A stretch of 64,000 bases of DNA from Astropecten irregularis (taxonomy: Eukaryota; Echinodermata; Asteroidea; Paxillosida; Astropectinidae): NCBI GenBank assembly GCA_963971285.1, contig OZ020254.1, positions 2,790,001 to 2,854,000 on the forward strand, read 5' to 3'. Numbering within the stretch: position 1 is the first letter of the stretch; each line of letters starts with the position of its first letter. The position numbers and the translations under genes are program-made. The notes below the pieces were generated by a model, which did no database searches, was not told the origin of the DNA, and worked only from the letters and a program-made list of their open reading frames with translations. Below, piece after piece: positions 1 to 11,791 of this stretch.

Positions 1-260
1 ACCGATCAGCCACTAGAAGCTTCAGTAATGTAATCAAAGGTGAATTTGATGTTGGGAAGCCTGTCTGGATAAAATGTTCAAGTTATTTTGCATCGTTTTG
101 TAACAGACATTGGGCCTAAAAAAAAACGGCTAAAAAGAGAAGATGCTTTGACTTCCTGTAACTCCTACAACAACCATGACAACTGGCTTACAACTTTGAT
201 AAAACTATCTTTACAGTGCAAACGAAAGCTACACAATGATACAGCGCACTACAATGTACA

Positions 261-474
261 GGGGGCTTTCTCAAAGCTCGGCTCCGGCTCAGGCTTCGTC
301 TCTTTAAACCATGTGTAGGTTGTGGTTTTTCATTGAAGCTGAAGCTCCGTTTTCCTTTTCAAACCAGCGAATCTACTCCCGAACTGCAGCCAAAAGCCTC
401 TATTTTGATACCCGTAATGGATTCGCGAAATGGAGCCAGAGCTGGAGCTGGAGCCGAGCTTTGAGAAAGGCCCC
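261..474. mobile_element. MITE copy A, type-1 ends (CTTTCTCAAAGC)
   Basis: The left end GGGGGCTTTCTCAAAGCTCG is mirrored at the right by CGAGCTTTGAGAAAGGCCCC. The core (GGTTGTGGTTTTTCATTGAAG, about 317-335, and onward) recurs at 20.8, 30.9, 45.0, 53.1 and 55.0 kb. No coding capacity. It lies about 45 bp from a DOCK exon, inside an intron. Confidence 0.75.
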
Positions 475-517
475 AGGTATAATACAGTCTAGTTCCCTGT
501 CTCTGCATGCACTGTAC

Positions 518-3500
518 CTGTTCCCGCAGTCGATCTTGGAGGTGACCTGCTGTTTGAGCTCCTTGAGTTCGTCCACTGGCAAGGTGCCGGACACGATCTG
601 CTTCTGGCTGTCGATCAGCTCGTACATCATCGTGTGGATGGTGTTGAACAGGATCATGTTCACCTTCTACGCACGGAATGGATGAAAGAACATCAACGCG
701 TTCAGTTAATAATAGCAGACATTCACATGGAGGTCTACATAGAATCTTGGAGGAGCAGGGTACTATGTATACTGTCTGTGTTTGAGCAAAATGCCAGATA
801 TGTTGGGTGTTGACCACTGTACAGCTTAACAGCATTCAGACACCCATTCTGCTGGATGTGCTCATCACTGAAGCTAATATGTAAGTCCTGCAAATTAGCA
901 GACCTATGATAAAATCTTCTTTGACAAGATGAGGGCAATGAGTTGCTCTTGACGTGTCTACAGTGCATTTCCTTGTGTGCTTACAAAGGCTTCCTTTATT
1001 ATACAATCTAGTATCTGAGCCTTTATAAAAGATCAGTGGGTCCAGACTTCAACATCAGCTCTGAGTCCTGGGAGTTCCTTGCCTCTCTTGACAGACCCTC
1101 CTGGCGCCACCTTATCGTCGAAGGAGGCCATGCAGGAGAGGAGCACAGGTCCTGTCAGGGGGAGCAGCAACGTGCGATGCCGAGGCTAGAGCCACCAGCA
1201 CCAACATCAAACGCCTACCCACTTCTGCCCCACCTGTGAGAGAGGCTTCCTCGCACCGACTGGTCTCACCAGTCACCTCCGGACACACCGAATCAGTTCA
1301 TCAACAAACTAGACGTCATACTTCTTTGACCACGAAGGACGAACAAAATCTGAGCCCTTTATAAAAAGATCAGCGGGTCTAGCCCCTGCATGCTTACCAC
1401 ATAGAGCTGCTTCCATAGCACACCCCATTCTCGGATCACTGTTGTCAGCTCGTGAACAACAGGGGTTTCTTTCGGCGTGACTGTTTCACAGCCCTCTCTG
1501 TAGAAACGAAAATAAGAGGAAAATATGTGATAGTTCTCCAAAAGGACTCTTTAAAGTGATTGCTTGATCAATATCATGCCCAACACAAACAAGGATTGAG
1601 TAGGATTTGTCCTAATACACATATTCATCACAGGAAATTGGGAAAAATGACCATGTCTGTAGTTGTCTGTTGGAAATTTGTTAATCCATCCAATCTGTTG
1701 GAAATTCGTTAATCCATCCAAAACGTATTCGATTTCATCAGTTGTGATGACCGAGTAACTCCAGACAAAGTAGACATGACAAACTTTAAATTACCAAGCA
1801 CTAGTCCCTGTGTCTTGGCACAAAGTCAATAGGGATAATCTATGGTTCTTTTTTACGATGCACACAATTCTTTGTAGTAAGTAAATTCAGTCGAATTTTC
1901 CTTACCCGCGATTCTCCACACAAGCCTCCTTGATGTACACATATGTCTTGGGGAAAATTCCCTGAAAAAAAAAAACAACAACCACAAAAGTTGAGGAAAT
2001 CATATTATATTTAAAACCCATGTATGCATCCTGTATCAATTTTATACTGGATGTACCACAAAACAGATCATGGACACTTCCTGAAATATAAAGTGAAGGA
2101 TCTTCCACTTGTTTTGTCCATATGATATGTCCCTCGGCCATGTGGTACACGTGGCAACTTATCCTGGAAGGGTTGGTTTGTTATAATACAGGCAACAACT
2201 TGTTTAAACCCCACAACAGCTAGCTCGGTGGCCTAATGGTATGGCATCTGCACTAGCAAGCAGGAGGTCTTGGGTTCGAATCCAAACCTGAGCCAGTGCA
2301 TGATTTTTGTTTTCATACATGTGCACTCGACAAGCACTGAGTATGCAATGCCCATCTACATCGGTGAAGGGCAAGGCTAATTTGCAACTCGTTTGATGAA
2401 GGGTTTGAGCTTCATGAGAGAAAAGAACACAGGCAGTTACTTACTGCACTGGATTCTTGTAAAATATAATAGGCACAACATCAAACTATTTCTATTATAG
2501 ATCACCTAGGCAGAAAGTCAACATGATGGAAACTGTGACATCAAAAGTCGACTGACATTGATACAAAGTTTGGCAATCAGCAAATTGACAATTCCTTGAG
2601 GTTTAAAGGTAATATCATACTTTAGTTTTTATCAAAGAAATACAGATTCAAGGGCAAAATATCAAGACAGATACAGTGACAGTCATCTGTGAGAATTTCA
2701 GTCCCATACGGTGCCCACTTTTTGAGAAAACAGTGAAAAACAGCCACAGTATTTCTCAAGTCTTTTCTTTTTTATTTTTGATCTTGTAAAAGATCACAGA
2801 TTTCCGGTCGCTGTTTTACTAATTCCTGGATAAATACACCATTTCAGGCGGAACAATTTTAACGGTATGTTTCTACCAGTACCTTCTTCATACCCTGTAA
2901 GTTATACGTACATCTGCGAACATTTCTATTTTGGTTTCTTACCAAAGTGTGATACTACCTTTAACTTCATATGAGTTTTGATTACAGCAAACCTTTAAGA
3001 TAGATCCAGTTACATTACAAGGAAACACAAAAGAGACACACATTCATTGTTAACAAATCACTGAAAACAAAAGAAGGAACCTTCGACGTGAATGTGAAGT
3101 GTCAAATTCAAGAACTTTGGAAAGAGAAACTTGAAACATACCCTCAATCTTCTGTTCCTGGTTGTGAATCCTTTGTACCAGCCTGATGAATAGCAAAAAA
3201 AAAAAAAATCAATTCATACATTTCATCCTACTCTACACAAGTAAGAACCCAGAGTTAAACATACTGTATGTTAAAAAGCCATTCTTACTACAATACATTT
3301 TGGTTAAATAAGAAGATTCAGTTGTTATCAGCTGGAATTAAATTCATATTCAGTGATAAAACTCATTTAGATTACTACAGTACATGTACCATGAAAGATT
3401 TGAGGCTTTGCATGGTGACAATTGGAATGTGGATCAGTTTGTGGAAACACCATGTAAGAATCGTTTCAACTACATGTAGCCTGCTCTAGGTCTCCTGATG

Positions 3501-6500
3501 AAGACTAGAGCAGGCTAGTCGAAACGTTGAGACCCTACGAGAAGTGCGAAAGTACGAACGATTCCTACACTGTGTTTCTGCAAACCGATCCACATACATG
3601 TACCACAAAAATCATTTTATGAATTAATCTTGTAATCCTCTGTTTAGAATGTATTTCTTTCAGGGAAATAAAAAAAAAAAAAAAAAAAAAATACATCGGA
3701 ATTTTGTACACCAACAATTGAAAAATCATCAACAATTTCAAAATTCTTGTCAAAATAAAAAGAAAAGTACAACTTTAGGAATGCAACATGGATACGCTGA
3801 AAAATCCTGCCTTGGTGAAATGGTGGAAACTTGGTGAAATGGCCAGTGCAATATAATACAGTAAGGGCATCAAGAAAAAAAATGCACACTGTACATACAT
3901 ATGTATAAATTATTTTCTCTTCTCAACTTTCGCCATGCCCATCCAATTAATATCATCTGAATTATTCCCAGTGAGGTATGCAACTTTTCTGCGGACTGTG
4001 CGACATAAACCGCTGGCATGTTATCGTGTCAAGCACAACATTCTTAACGAACAGATGGTATACGAGTAAAATATTAACAAGTACTGTATGTTGGCTCACT
4101 GAATAAATGTTTGTCAAGCGTGTACATCTGCAAAATGAAGCGTGTACATCTGCAAAATGATGCTCAGATAAAAAAAACTGCTAAATACATTTGTGGCTGT
4201 GTACATATACGTGTATATTTTTTTAACTGCCCAAAAAAAAATTACAATCAATGATTTTCACAGTTCCTTTCCTGTCTTTTTTTTCTTTTTCCTGTTTTTT
4301 TTTTACTTTACAAATAAGGTTTGCCCAGCAAAAGACTTTGAAAGACAAAAAATCAGGGATGTGAGACTTCAAATTTAAAAATCAGATTTCAGATTTTGTT
4401 TCGTTTAGATTTTAACTCAGAATTTCAGGTTTTTTTTCAGGTACAAAAGTAGAGGAACTTTAAAATGTCAGCTTTTTCCTTGGTATTTTCAAATGTGTGT
4501 GTGTGTTGCCATTTACATCCTTGAAAAATGATCAAGCCAACATCTTCATCCTAAAAACTCCCCTCATCTGAGGCAATTTACAGGCAATCAGTTCTTGGCA
4601 GACGTCACAGCAAAACAACACTATTAAACAGTCACCTTTCAGATTCCTCAATATTTTCCTGGTGAGAGTAAGTCAGACAATGCCAGAAAAAGATAGTCCT
4701 TTTTTGCCAATTTTGGATTTTTTCAAAAAAAAAAACAGGTAGTCTCTTGGTTGCCTGTAAAAATGCCTCCAATGACACCCACCCAGAACCGCACCGCAAA
4801 AATGTTCTATATCTACCATCTTTACTTCCGAGACTAACCTGAGCATTCTTCCACAATTTGGACCGTGTCTCCCACGCTCAGCTTCAATTCAAACGAATTG
4901 CTTCCCTCAAAGTTATAAATAGCTGTTAAGGAAGGAAATGCAGAAAACAAGAAAAATACCGCACATCGTCAATTACCGGGCAATTGGATAATCACTGAGG
5001 TTTTGTGTAAGGGGTTTAATAGGCTAGTAGGCTACATATAAACAAGTCGATTAGAAAAGAATCTGCACAGTGCGTGAACTTTCTGACTACTAAAATTGCC
5101 CCTGTTACCATGAGAATAGACGGGTTAATCATTTACATTAACTACTGCAGGATGTTGTTAATAACCTTATATCTCCCTTGTGTAACTCATAATTACACAC
5201 AAACTATGTTTATATCAATATGTCATTGTCTATCCCCTCACACCTCAAAACATTAATAATGTACATGTAGGCCCTATAATGATCAAAATAATGAAGAAAC
5301 AAAATGGGTAAATAGTAACAAATGTGTATGTGAACCAAAGTGCATAAAACTGTACGCTAACACACAAGGTCACGTACAAAATCACGTATGCAAAACAGTT
5401 CAAAACACAAAAACACCGATTAAACTATAATACGGGAAAAAACATCAATCTCCTATTGAAATACTACGTCTTTATTGTTTGCATCCTATGTATATGTAGT
5501 TGAAATACTCACACTTAAAATAGAAATGTATTAAAACAAAAAATGAAAAACATTAATGATTAATCACATCAAAATCTTATGCAAATGCAATGATGTTCAC
5601 AGGATTGGAATAAAAATCCGACATCCTTTTGAAATCTGGACGAAAATTATGCTTGTATCCATTTTGATTGCCTAATAATCAAAAATTGTCTATGCATACA
5701 GTACCTGTACATTTAAGTGGACAGGTGTCCGTATGCACCTGTTTATTAGAAATAATAACTGATGCGTAACTTATTGCCAGTAGTATTATCAAGTCCCCCT
5801 TCTGTTCTTTGCCTCTGATAGACTCCCGGGAGAGGAAAAAACGCTTGCCGACAACGAGCAATATCAAAAAGGATCAAGCACAGATTACAGGCCCCACATT
5901 CAATGTGAATGTGACAAAAAGGTCAAACAAGTACATGCATGTATGTAATTACTCTGTATAAAGGGGGACTTTCATTTCAACAAATAACAGAAGCAGAATG
6001 TCTAGATTGGAATGTTGTGAAGCGGCACCGACCGACTGAGGATCAAGGCTAAGACCAGGAGATCGGAGGCCAGGGCCCTCGTGACCCTGTAAAATTCCAG
6101 GCAAGGCAGTGCCAGAGTCTGCAACTATTACAATGATGGGTCTGTCTTGTACGATGTAGTGTTCTTTGGCCATATTGTCCTACTCAATTTCAGGGGTTGA
6201 AAAGAAAAAAGGGGGAAAAATCCCCGCAGGAACAGTTAAATCCAGTCCAGTGATGCCTCAATGCCTGTCTCCCAATATGTATAATTTCCACATGTGACCT
6301 TGGAACTGGTTTTGCAGTAGGTCTACATGCATGCACATGTCTCACTGGGGAGAAACCTGCATCATATAGCATACAGTCCCACATCAGTTAGAAGTAAGCA
6401 TACATGTATATATCCAAAATGTATCAGTTGATGAGTCAGTTGTTTAATCACAGATGCTCAACTTTGTACAAGTTAAGGATCCTGCTCCATGAAAACAACC

Positions 6501-6984
6501 TTGGAGTTGGGAGGGCCTCACATTTTGATCCTAGCAGGATCTTTCTCAAAGGCTATTAATGACAAGAGGACAAGAACATGCAAGTAAAGATACACATTAT
6601 GGACAAGATGGTCTGGACAAAAGAAAAAAAAAACAGAGGAAAAATCATTCTAGTCAATGTATGAAGAAAGGCCAAATCCACATTGACAAGCTGCATGTTC
6701 AACTACAGCTATGCCTATGGCTATTGCTAATGGCAACAACATTATGTTCATACACTGTACATGTACATGTATAATGCTGTATATGCTGTAAAGCAATAGC
6801 CACTTATGGAAAAAATAACAGCAATAGCCACATCCACAACCACAGCCTTAACATGAACCCAACCTAAATTTCTGGACATTACTATCACCAGCCTTTTTCC
6901 CAAGCTGAAGGTATGCCTTTGGTTTCTGCGGCTTGACTTACCCACTGCATACTTGGCCTCCACGGTTGGCACCCAGCCAGTCAT
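518..6984 (-). CDS. DOCK-A family (DOCK1/2/5-like) Rac guanine nucleotide exchange factor, N-terminal part
   Basis: Coding exons in transcript order on the minus strand: 6984-6942, 4922-4839, 3182-3142, 1961-1906, 1497-1398, 666-518. All joins keep frame and give about 157 residues starting MTGWVPTVEAKY. Residues about 15-60 form an SH3 domain split over exons 2-4 (AIYNFEG, VGDTVQIVEE, GWYKG, GIFPKTYVYIKEA). The next part (EWGVLWKQLYV, then IVSGTLPVDELKELKQQVTS and KIDCGNR) matches the N-terminal helical region of DOCK1, DOCK2 and DOCK5 better than DOCK3/4, from remembered sequences. Vertebrate DOCK-A proteins bind ELMO through this end and activate Rac in cell migration and engulfment. The last exon ends in phase 2, so the gene continues past the left edge; the C2 and catalytic DHR2 regions are outside. 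The start fits vertebrate DOCK1 (MTRWVPT). Introns hold MITEs, a LINE tail and a SINE. Confidence 0.9.
1014..1380 (+). mobile_element. 5'-truncated LINE 3' end flanked by about 30-bp direct repeats
   Basis: Between 1044 and 1348 the plus strand encodes the end of a retrotransposon ORF2: one frame has DRPSWRHLIVEGGHAGEEHR, another has a C2H2-like CPTCERGFLAPTGLTSHLRTH, so a frameshift separates them. The flanks 1014-1043 and 1349-1380 are near-identical (TCTGAGCC, TTTATAAAA, GATCAG, GGGTC), as expected of a target-site duplication made on insertion. The right repeat ends 17 bp from a DOCK exon. Clearly a dead copy. Confidence 0.7.
2217..2400 (+). mobile_element. tRNA-derived SINE, copy 1
   Basis: A tRNA-like head has an A-box-like TGGCCTAATGG at 2229-2239 and a perfect B box GGTTCGAATCC at 2273-2283, followed by a tail with GCACT, GAGTATGCA and GTGAAGGGCAAG blocks. 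A second copy with head and tail in the same order lies at 47266-47425, which marks this as a SINE rather than a tRNA gene. Intronic in the DOCK gene. Confidence 0.75.
2603..2964. mobile_element. MITE with TTAA-bounded inverted termini, copy 1
   Basis: Starts TTAAAGGTAATATCATACTT and ends with the near reverse complement (AAGTGTGATACTACCTTTAA). A 354-bp relative lies at 27786-28139 in the opposite internal orientation, and a degenerate copy lies near 36195-36440. TTAA at both edges would fit piggyBac-like mobilisation, but TA duplication cannot be excluded. No coding capacity. Confidence 0.65.
3426..3605. mobile_element. Palindromic MITE with a CGAAACGTTGAGAC core
   Basis: The left arm (TGTGGATCAGTTTGTGGAAA, CACCATGTAAGAATCGTTTC) pairs with the right arm (GAACGATTCCTACACTGTGT, TTCTGCAAACCGATCCACA). 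An inner palindrome is formed by GCCTGCTCTAG and CTAGAGCAGGC around 3478-3515. The right half recurs at 25175-25305 in a TCERG1 intron. Confidence 0.6.
4985..6470. other. DOCK intron 1 interior, no gene seen
   Basis: AT-rich intron sequence between the first two coding exons of the DOCK gene. I see only short chance ORFs and no conserved peptide. A MITE fragment begins near 6505. Confidence 0.6.
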
Positions 6985-7292
6985 CTTACACTCTGTTGAC
7001 ACCACCTTGAAGCAGTGTTAGCATCATCACTCAGCAGGTAAAGAGGATGATCAGTCCACGGTCCTGGTTAGAACAAATTGAAGAGAAAAATACAATTAGC
7101 ATCCATAGACTCAAATGCATAATTTCAGAAAGATCCTGCAAGGATCCAAATGTCAGGCCCTCCTTACCTGTGAGCATTTCATATTATTATTATTTTGAGT
7201 CATTATTTTGATAGGAGTTAGGAGGGCCTGACGCATTTCGGAGAGAAAGATCCTGCTAGGATCGAAACGCGTCAGGCCCTCCTAACTCCAAG
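6505..7292. repeat. Copies of an AGGGCCTGACGCATTTCGAT repeat around the first DOCK coding exon
   Basis: Blocks at about 6508-6555, 7131-7180 and 7205-7292 share AGGGCCTGAC and the small palindrome GATCCTAGCAGGATC with other copies at 15163-15205, 26522-26570 and 42255-42300. Copies are often followed or preceded at 50-100 bp by CAGTTTATTACT (or AGTAATAAACTG). Arms in opposite orientation at 7131-7292 suggest nested or hairpin insertions. The coding exon 6942-6984 lies between them. Confidence 0.6.
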
Positions 7293-7482
7293 TATTTTGT
7301 AAATACAGTAGGATTTCAGGTCATTTGTGGGGAAATTGTTGGAGATGAGCAGTTTGAAGCAGTTTGCAGCAGTTTATTACTTAGTACAATGTCTCGATAC
7401 TGATGTGCACTGCAGTGTAATCCATAGACAAAGTATCTAGAGTATCTCTAGTTTTTCTATTCCCATAAGTCCAACATACATG

Positions 7483-7496
7483 CAGTGTTGTCCAGA
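7483..7496 (+). repeat. Left terminal inverted repeat of the hAT element
   Basis: CAGTGTTGTCCAGA, starting with the CAGTG typical of hAT ends and preceded by the TACATG duplication. Confidence 0.9.
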
Positions 7497-8050
7497 GATT
7501 TCTGAGTAGCAGGTGAAAAAATCCAAGTAGCCGGCGTGGGGTCCGGGGCCCGCTCAAGGGCCCCGGAAAATTTTTGATTCTAGATGCTCTGTGGTGCTCT
7601 CTAAGGCTTTTTCTGCCACTTTTGAGCCTCTTTTTAAAGAGACATTTTATGTTGATTTTAGTCAAGTACCTTAGCAATTTTATACCTTATTATCATTCTT
7701 TTGAAGGTTGGACATTAATTTAGACAAAACATTGTCTAAATTCTTGTCAGGTTTGGACATTTAATTTAATTTAGACAAGAAATTGTCTATTTTTTTTGTC
7801 TCCAGGCTTTGGAGCACTGGAAATTATGGTGTGTGTTGCCTAGCAGAAGTACATGTTATTTTGTAAGATCGTCAAGGAAAAATGATGCAAACCTTACAGA
7901 TAGACATGTAACCTTTGTTGAGAACATTTAGTAAATTTTACAACTGAAATTGGAGGAAAATATTACAACAAACTCATTGTACATGTTCATCTGTAGGATT
8001 ACATTGTAAAACTATCAAGTTTTAGAAGTGGCAGACATGAAGACTTAGTG

Positions 8051-11000
8051 CTAATCATCAAATTCAGACTCGGCATCAATTGCATCCGTCTCCATGTCAG
8101 TGTCTCCCAAGCAAATAGCCTCCAAGCACTGGTTGACATCATTATTGACGGATTCTGCTTCAACCTGTACATCTCTGCTGGGCTGAGACTCCCTGCCACC
8201 ATCTCCTAAGGTCACCTGAATGCCAATGTCTACTTTGGGCGCTGTATTGTAGAGGCTGTCCATATGGCCTGAACCTCCAACTTTTGGAAGATTCCTGAGA
8301 GAAGGGAGGTTTCTTGAGTGTGTCTTCCTCCAGATCTTCGTGGCGTCAATCAGAATATTCTTGGTTTGCTCATCCTTGTGGGGTGGACCATTTAGTGAGA
8401 TGTGGAGCAGACTGCAGAACATGTCATTCTGCAGTCTATTCCTCAGCCTTGTCTTTACCCGCTTCACAGCACTTGCACCCCTTTCGACAACAGCATTGGA
8501 GAGTGGCTGGGAAAGACATATCTGTGCAGCTTCAACAATATAGGAAAATGCCACTCTGTGGCTTGCCTGCTCCTTGACAATTTTGCGCAAAACAAACTCT
8601 GCTGGAGATGGGTTTCCATGGCTACCCCTCAGGATGCTGGATGGAACTTCCCAGGTGGCCATCACGTACTTGAAATTTTGCCACTGTGCACTGGCTTGCA
8701 CTTTGTCGAAATGGAACTGATCTGATAGCCTGTCCATTTTGTGTTCCCCGTACAACTTGAAGTGTGGATCGGAAACCTGTGGGAGGCATGATATGTCGAA
8801 GATGGAGAAAGCCTCCAGTACAGAAGATGCTTCTTCAAATCTCCTCTCAAGATTTTCCTCAAGAGCAATGGTGTAGACATCAGCCAGCCTTTCAACTCTT
8901 CTTCTCACATCTTCAGTCACATTTATCTCAAGATCCGCATACTCTCCACCCTCTGAGGTTAGCTCCACAAGCTCACTGGCTAGATCCCTAGAACGCACCT
9001 CAGCAATGTGAGCTTTTGTGTAGATGAGAGCTGGTCTGATGGCTGAGTAGCAAGTGTGTTCCTTCTGGAAGATCTTGCTGAGGGAATTGAGATGAGGAAG
9101 AACAGCATTCAACATTATCAGTGAACCAACAAAGAATGCATTGTTCATTCTGTGGAGGAGTCCTTGTGCAGTGGCATCACTTTCCTTGAATTTCCGTAAT
9201 GTATGGATGAGAGCCACGAAGTTTCGGCATACGCTGGCAACACTCTGACCAGTAGATAACCATCTTGTCCGGCATGCCCGCTGAACTTTGACAGCAACAG
9301 AACCTGTGAGCTTGTCTTGCTTGGTGGCATTCCCAGCTATTTGGATTTGATGTAAGTTCTTGCACACCTTGACATAGGCAGATGATCTTTTGGGATATTC
9401 AAGCCATTTCCAAAGCTGCCGGAGAGTGACCTCAACAACCTGAATTTGTTTGACTGCCTCATTTGCATCACCACACGCCAGTGCTAGCCTGTGGCTGATA
9501 CAGTGGCTTCGTACCATCACTTCACAAACTCGCTGCAACCTAGTGCCAACGCCATTGTGTTTTCCAGTCATGACACTGGCACCATCCGAGCCAAAACCAC
9601 AAAGAAGTGACAGGTCAAAGCCGCATGCCTTCAGCTCATCAATGATGATCTGGGTGATGGTCTCAGCATCAGGAGAGTCTGATTTTTCCAGCACATCTTT
9701 AACTTCAAGGAATTTGAAGTGTGATTGGCCCTCTTCATCCACATACCCAACATATATCAGGATCTGTTCAACAGTGGCACAGTCTGTGACTTCATCAACA
9801 AGGACACTGAACCACCGTGCCTTCTTGACATTCTGGATGAGTTGTTCTTTGATGAGTTGACCAAGAAGAAGTTGCATGTCTCTCTGGCTTCTCCTGCTTG
9901 TATTCCTGAAATCCTTCATCTCTGCAACACCCAGATGTTGTTCAAGTGCAATCAGAGATGGTAGTTTCATGTTGGCCACTTCTTCTTTCCCAAGCCAGTA
10001 CATACTCAGCAAAGCATTGTATGTAATCTTGTCTGTAACTTCATGGGCAGCTTTGTGTTGATGTGCCAATGATGAGTTCCTTCTTTCCAGTTCACAAGAA
10101 TATGTCTTTGTGTGACCAACAGACTGAGCATGCTCAACAATGGCACTTCGTTTGAAGTTTGTGGATGGAGTTCTGTTGAAGGTATTCTGTTTGTTGAACT
10201 TATTTTGTGTGTTATGAATGCGACACAGAAGGCAGAACATTCCCTCTCCTTCAACATACACTAACCACCAGATCCCTGTAAAAAGTGAAATAAATGAAGC
10301 AGTCTATTCACTTGTGTTTATAATTTTATTGTATCTTTATTCCATCAATTTAGTTTGAAATGTATACAGTACTTAATATTATTAATTAAATAGAATTTGC
10401 TTCACCTGTGTTCTGGATCAAATTTTATTGTTACTCCTTAGTTAATTCAAATTGATTAAATTTGTAAGTTTAAATATTATGGAAGTGAAAGATCATTTAA
10501 GAGTCATAAAACTGACATAGAATAATACCTGTTTCCTGACAAAATGTGATCTCCTTCTCTGATAACCAGACATGTCTGAACAGCGTGGTGTCTGCTGATT
10601 TCTTTGCTCCATCTTTTTGATTTTTCTGGCTGCGGATGCGATCTTTCTCTGCCCTGGGTATATCTGTACACTTCTGGCAACAAGTGTAACAGCTATGTAG
10701 ACGCTGTTGTTCATCTGGAAAGTACTCATCAAGGAGGCTTTTCGCTGTTTGTAGAGGCAGTGGCTCTGGATATTTTTGAGGAGCTACAGTGGTTGGAGGG
10801 ACGCTCATCACTTGCACTTCTGATGTTTCCTTGGATTGTGAGGCCGCATCATGTGCCTTTGTGGTACTCTCCTCTAAAACAAAATTAAATATGGAATGTA
10901 TATGATGATTCATAAAAAAAAAAAAAATCCTGACCCTAAGTTTTGGCATTTTACGGTCGGTCGCTGAGGGCAACACAACAATTTTTTTTAGGCCTTATAT

Positions 11001-11791
11001 CCCAGTAACGTTAAGCACTGTGCTTATTTTAAATTTACTTTATTAGACTGATATAATACTAGCTAGGCCTCAACTATTATAACAAGATATCCTGTTAAAA
11101 TGGCAACAAATTTCAAAAAGCCTTGGATTCCGTTTAACCTTTATAAGGCTAAAAAATTCGGGTTCAGACTGATCAAATCTATTTCATGCTAGTTCCAAAA
11201 AGTTGTATAGTTATAGCATGTAACTTAAATCGCATAGGCCTACTGACTTTCACCGACTGTTTGGGCACTGGAAAAGTGTCGTAACTTTTGCACAGAAGAC
11301 TATCTTGACTATGACTTGTCACACAAAAAAAAAACCCAGTTAACTAGGCCTATTACAAGACCAAACCATGATTCAGTTCGCCTAGGAAATATATAGGCAG
11401 TTCACATAAATGATGCATTTTGTAAATTTAATTGGTGAATTTAATTGGTGAATTTAATTCCGTCCGTTTTCCGTCTTTTGCGGAAAACTTCATTGGCCCT
11501 ACAGTTTCTGCACTCAGTAAAACTACGTGTAACTTGGACTACAGTACACAGTAATATGGTCTTAACGTCCTCAAGATAAAGAGCACACATAAACATTGAT
11601 ATATGTTATCATTATTATTAAATAAACCAGTGCTCAATGAAGATCCACAACATAACCCTGTATAGTTTTAGGCCTGCTTAAAATTTGCTACAATATGTCC
11701 AAAACTCACCTCCAATTTTCTTCTTCGAAAAGAATGATGAAATGGGCCGGCTTTGGGGCGTCTGATCTACTTTTCTTTTTCGACCTGACAT
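8051..11791 (-). CDS. hAT-family transposase, intact, 3 exons, 883 aa
   Basis: Exons in transcript order: 11791-11710, 10873-10529, 10275-8051; phases match and the frame is open from ATG to TAG. Residues 1-27 begin MSGRKRKVDQ, with a basic RKRK nuclear-signal-like patch and ISSFFSKKK. Exon 2 carries a Cys-rich patch (CYTCCQKC). From about residue 150 a TTF/BED-like zinc-finger pattern follows: CLLC, then HAQSVGH. The RNase-H-like core shows VLVDEVTD (Asp about 303) and GFGSDGASVMTG (Asp about 373), the first two acids expected of a DDE transposase. The C-terminal hAT dimerisation region has SNAVVERGASAVKRVKTRLR, followed by NRL, near residues 720-750. It resembles the ZNF862/KIAA1586/C17orf113 type of hAT-derived proteins. 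Its place between matched ends makes it a transposase rather than a host gene. Confidence 0.9.

Noticed and set aside
2217..2400. Functional tRNA gene
   Set aside because: A and B boxes are present, but acceptor-stem pairing is poor and the same head-plus-tail structure recurs at 47266, so it is a SINE.
8051..10261. 736-codon open frame as a single-exon host gene
   Set aside because: It is the last exon of the hAT transposase; splice phase and conserved residues extend it through 10529-10873 and 11710-11791, and matched terminal repeats surround it.
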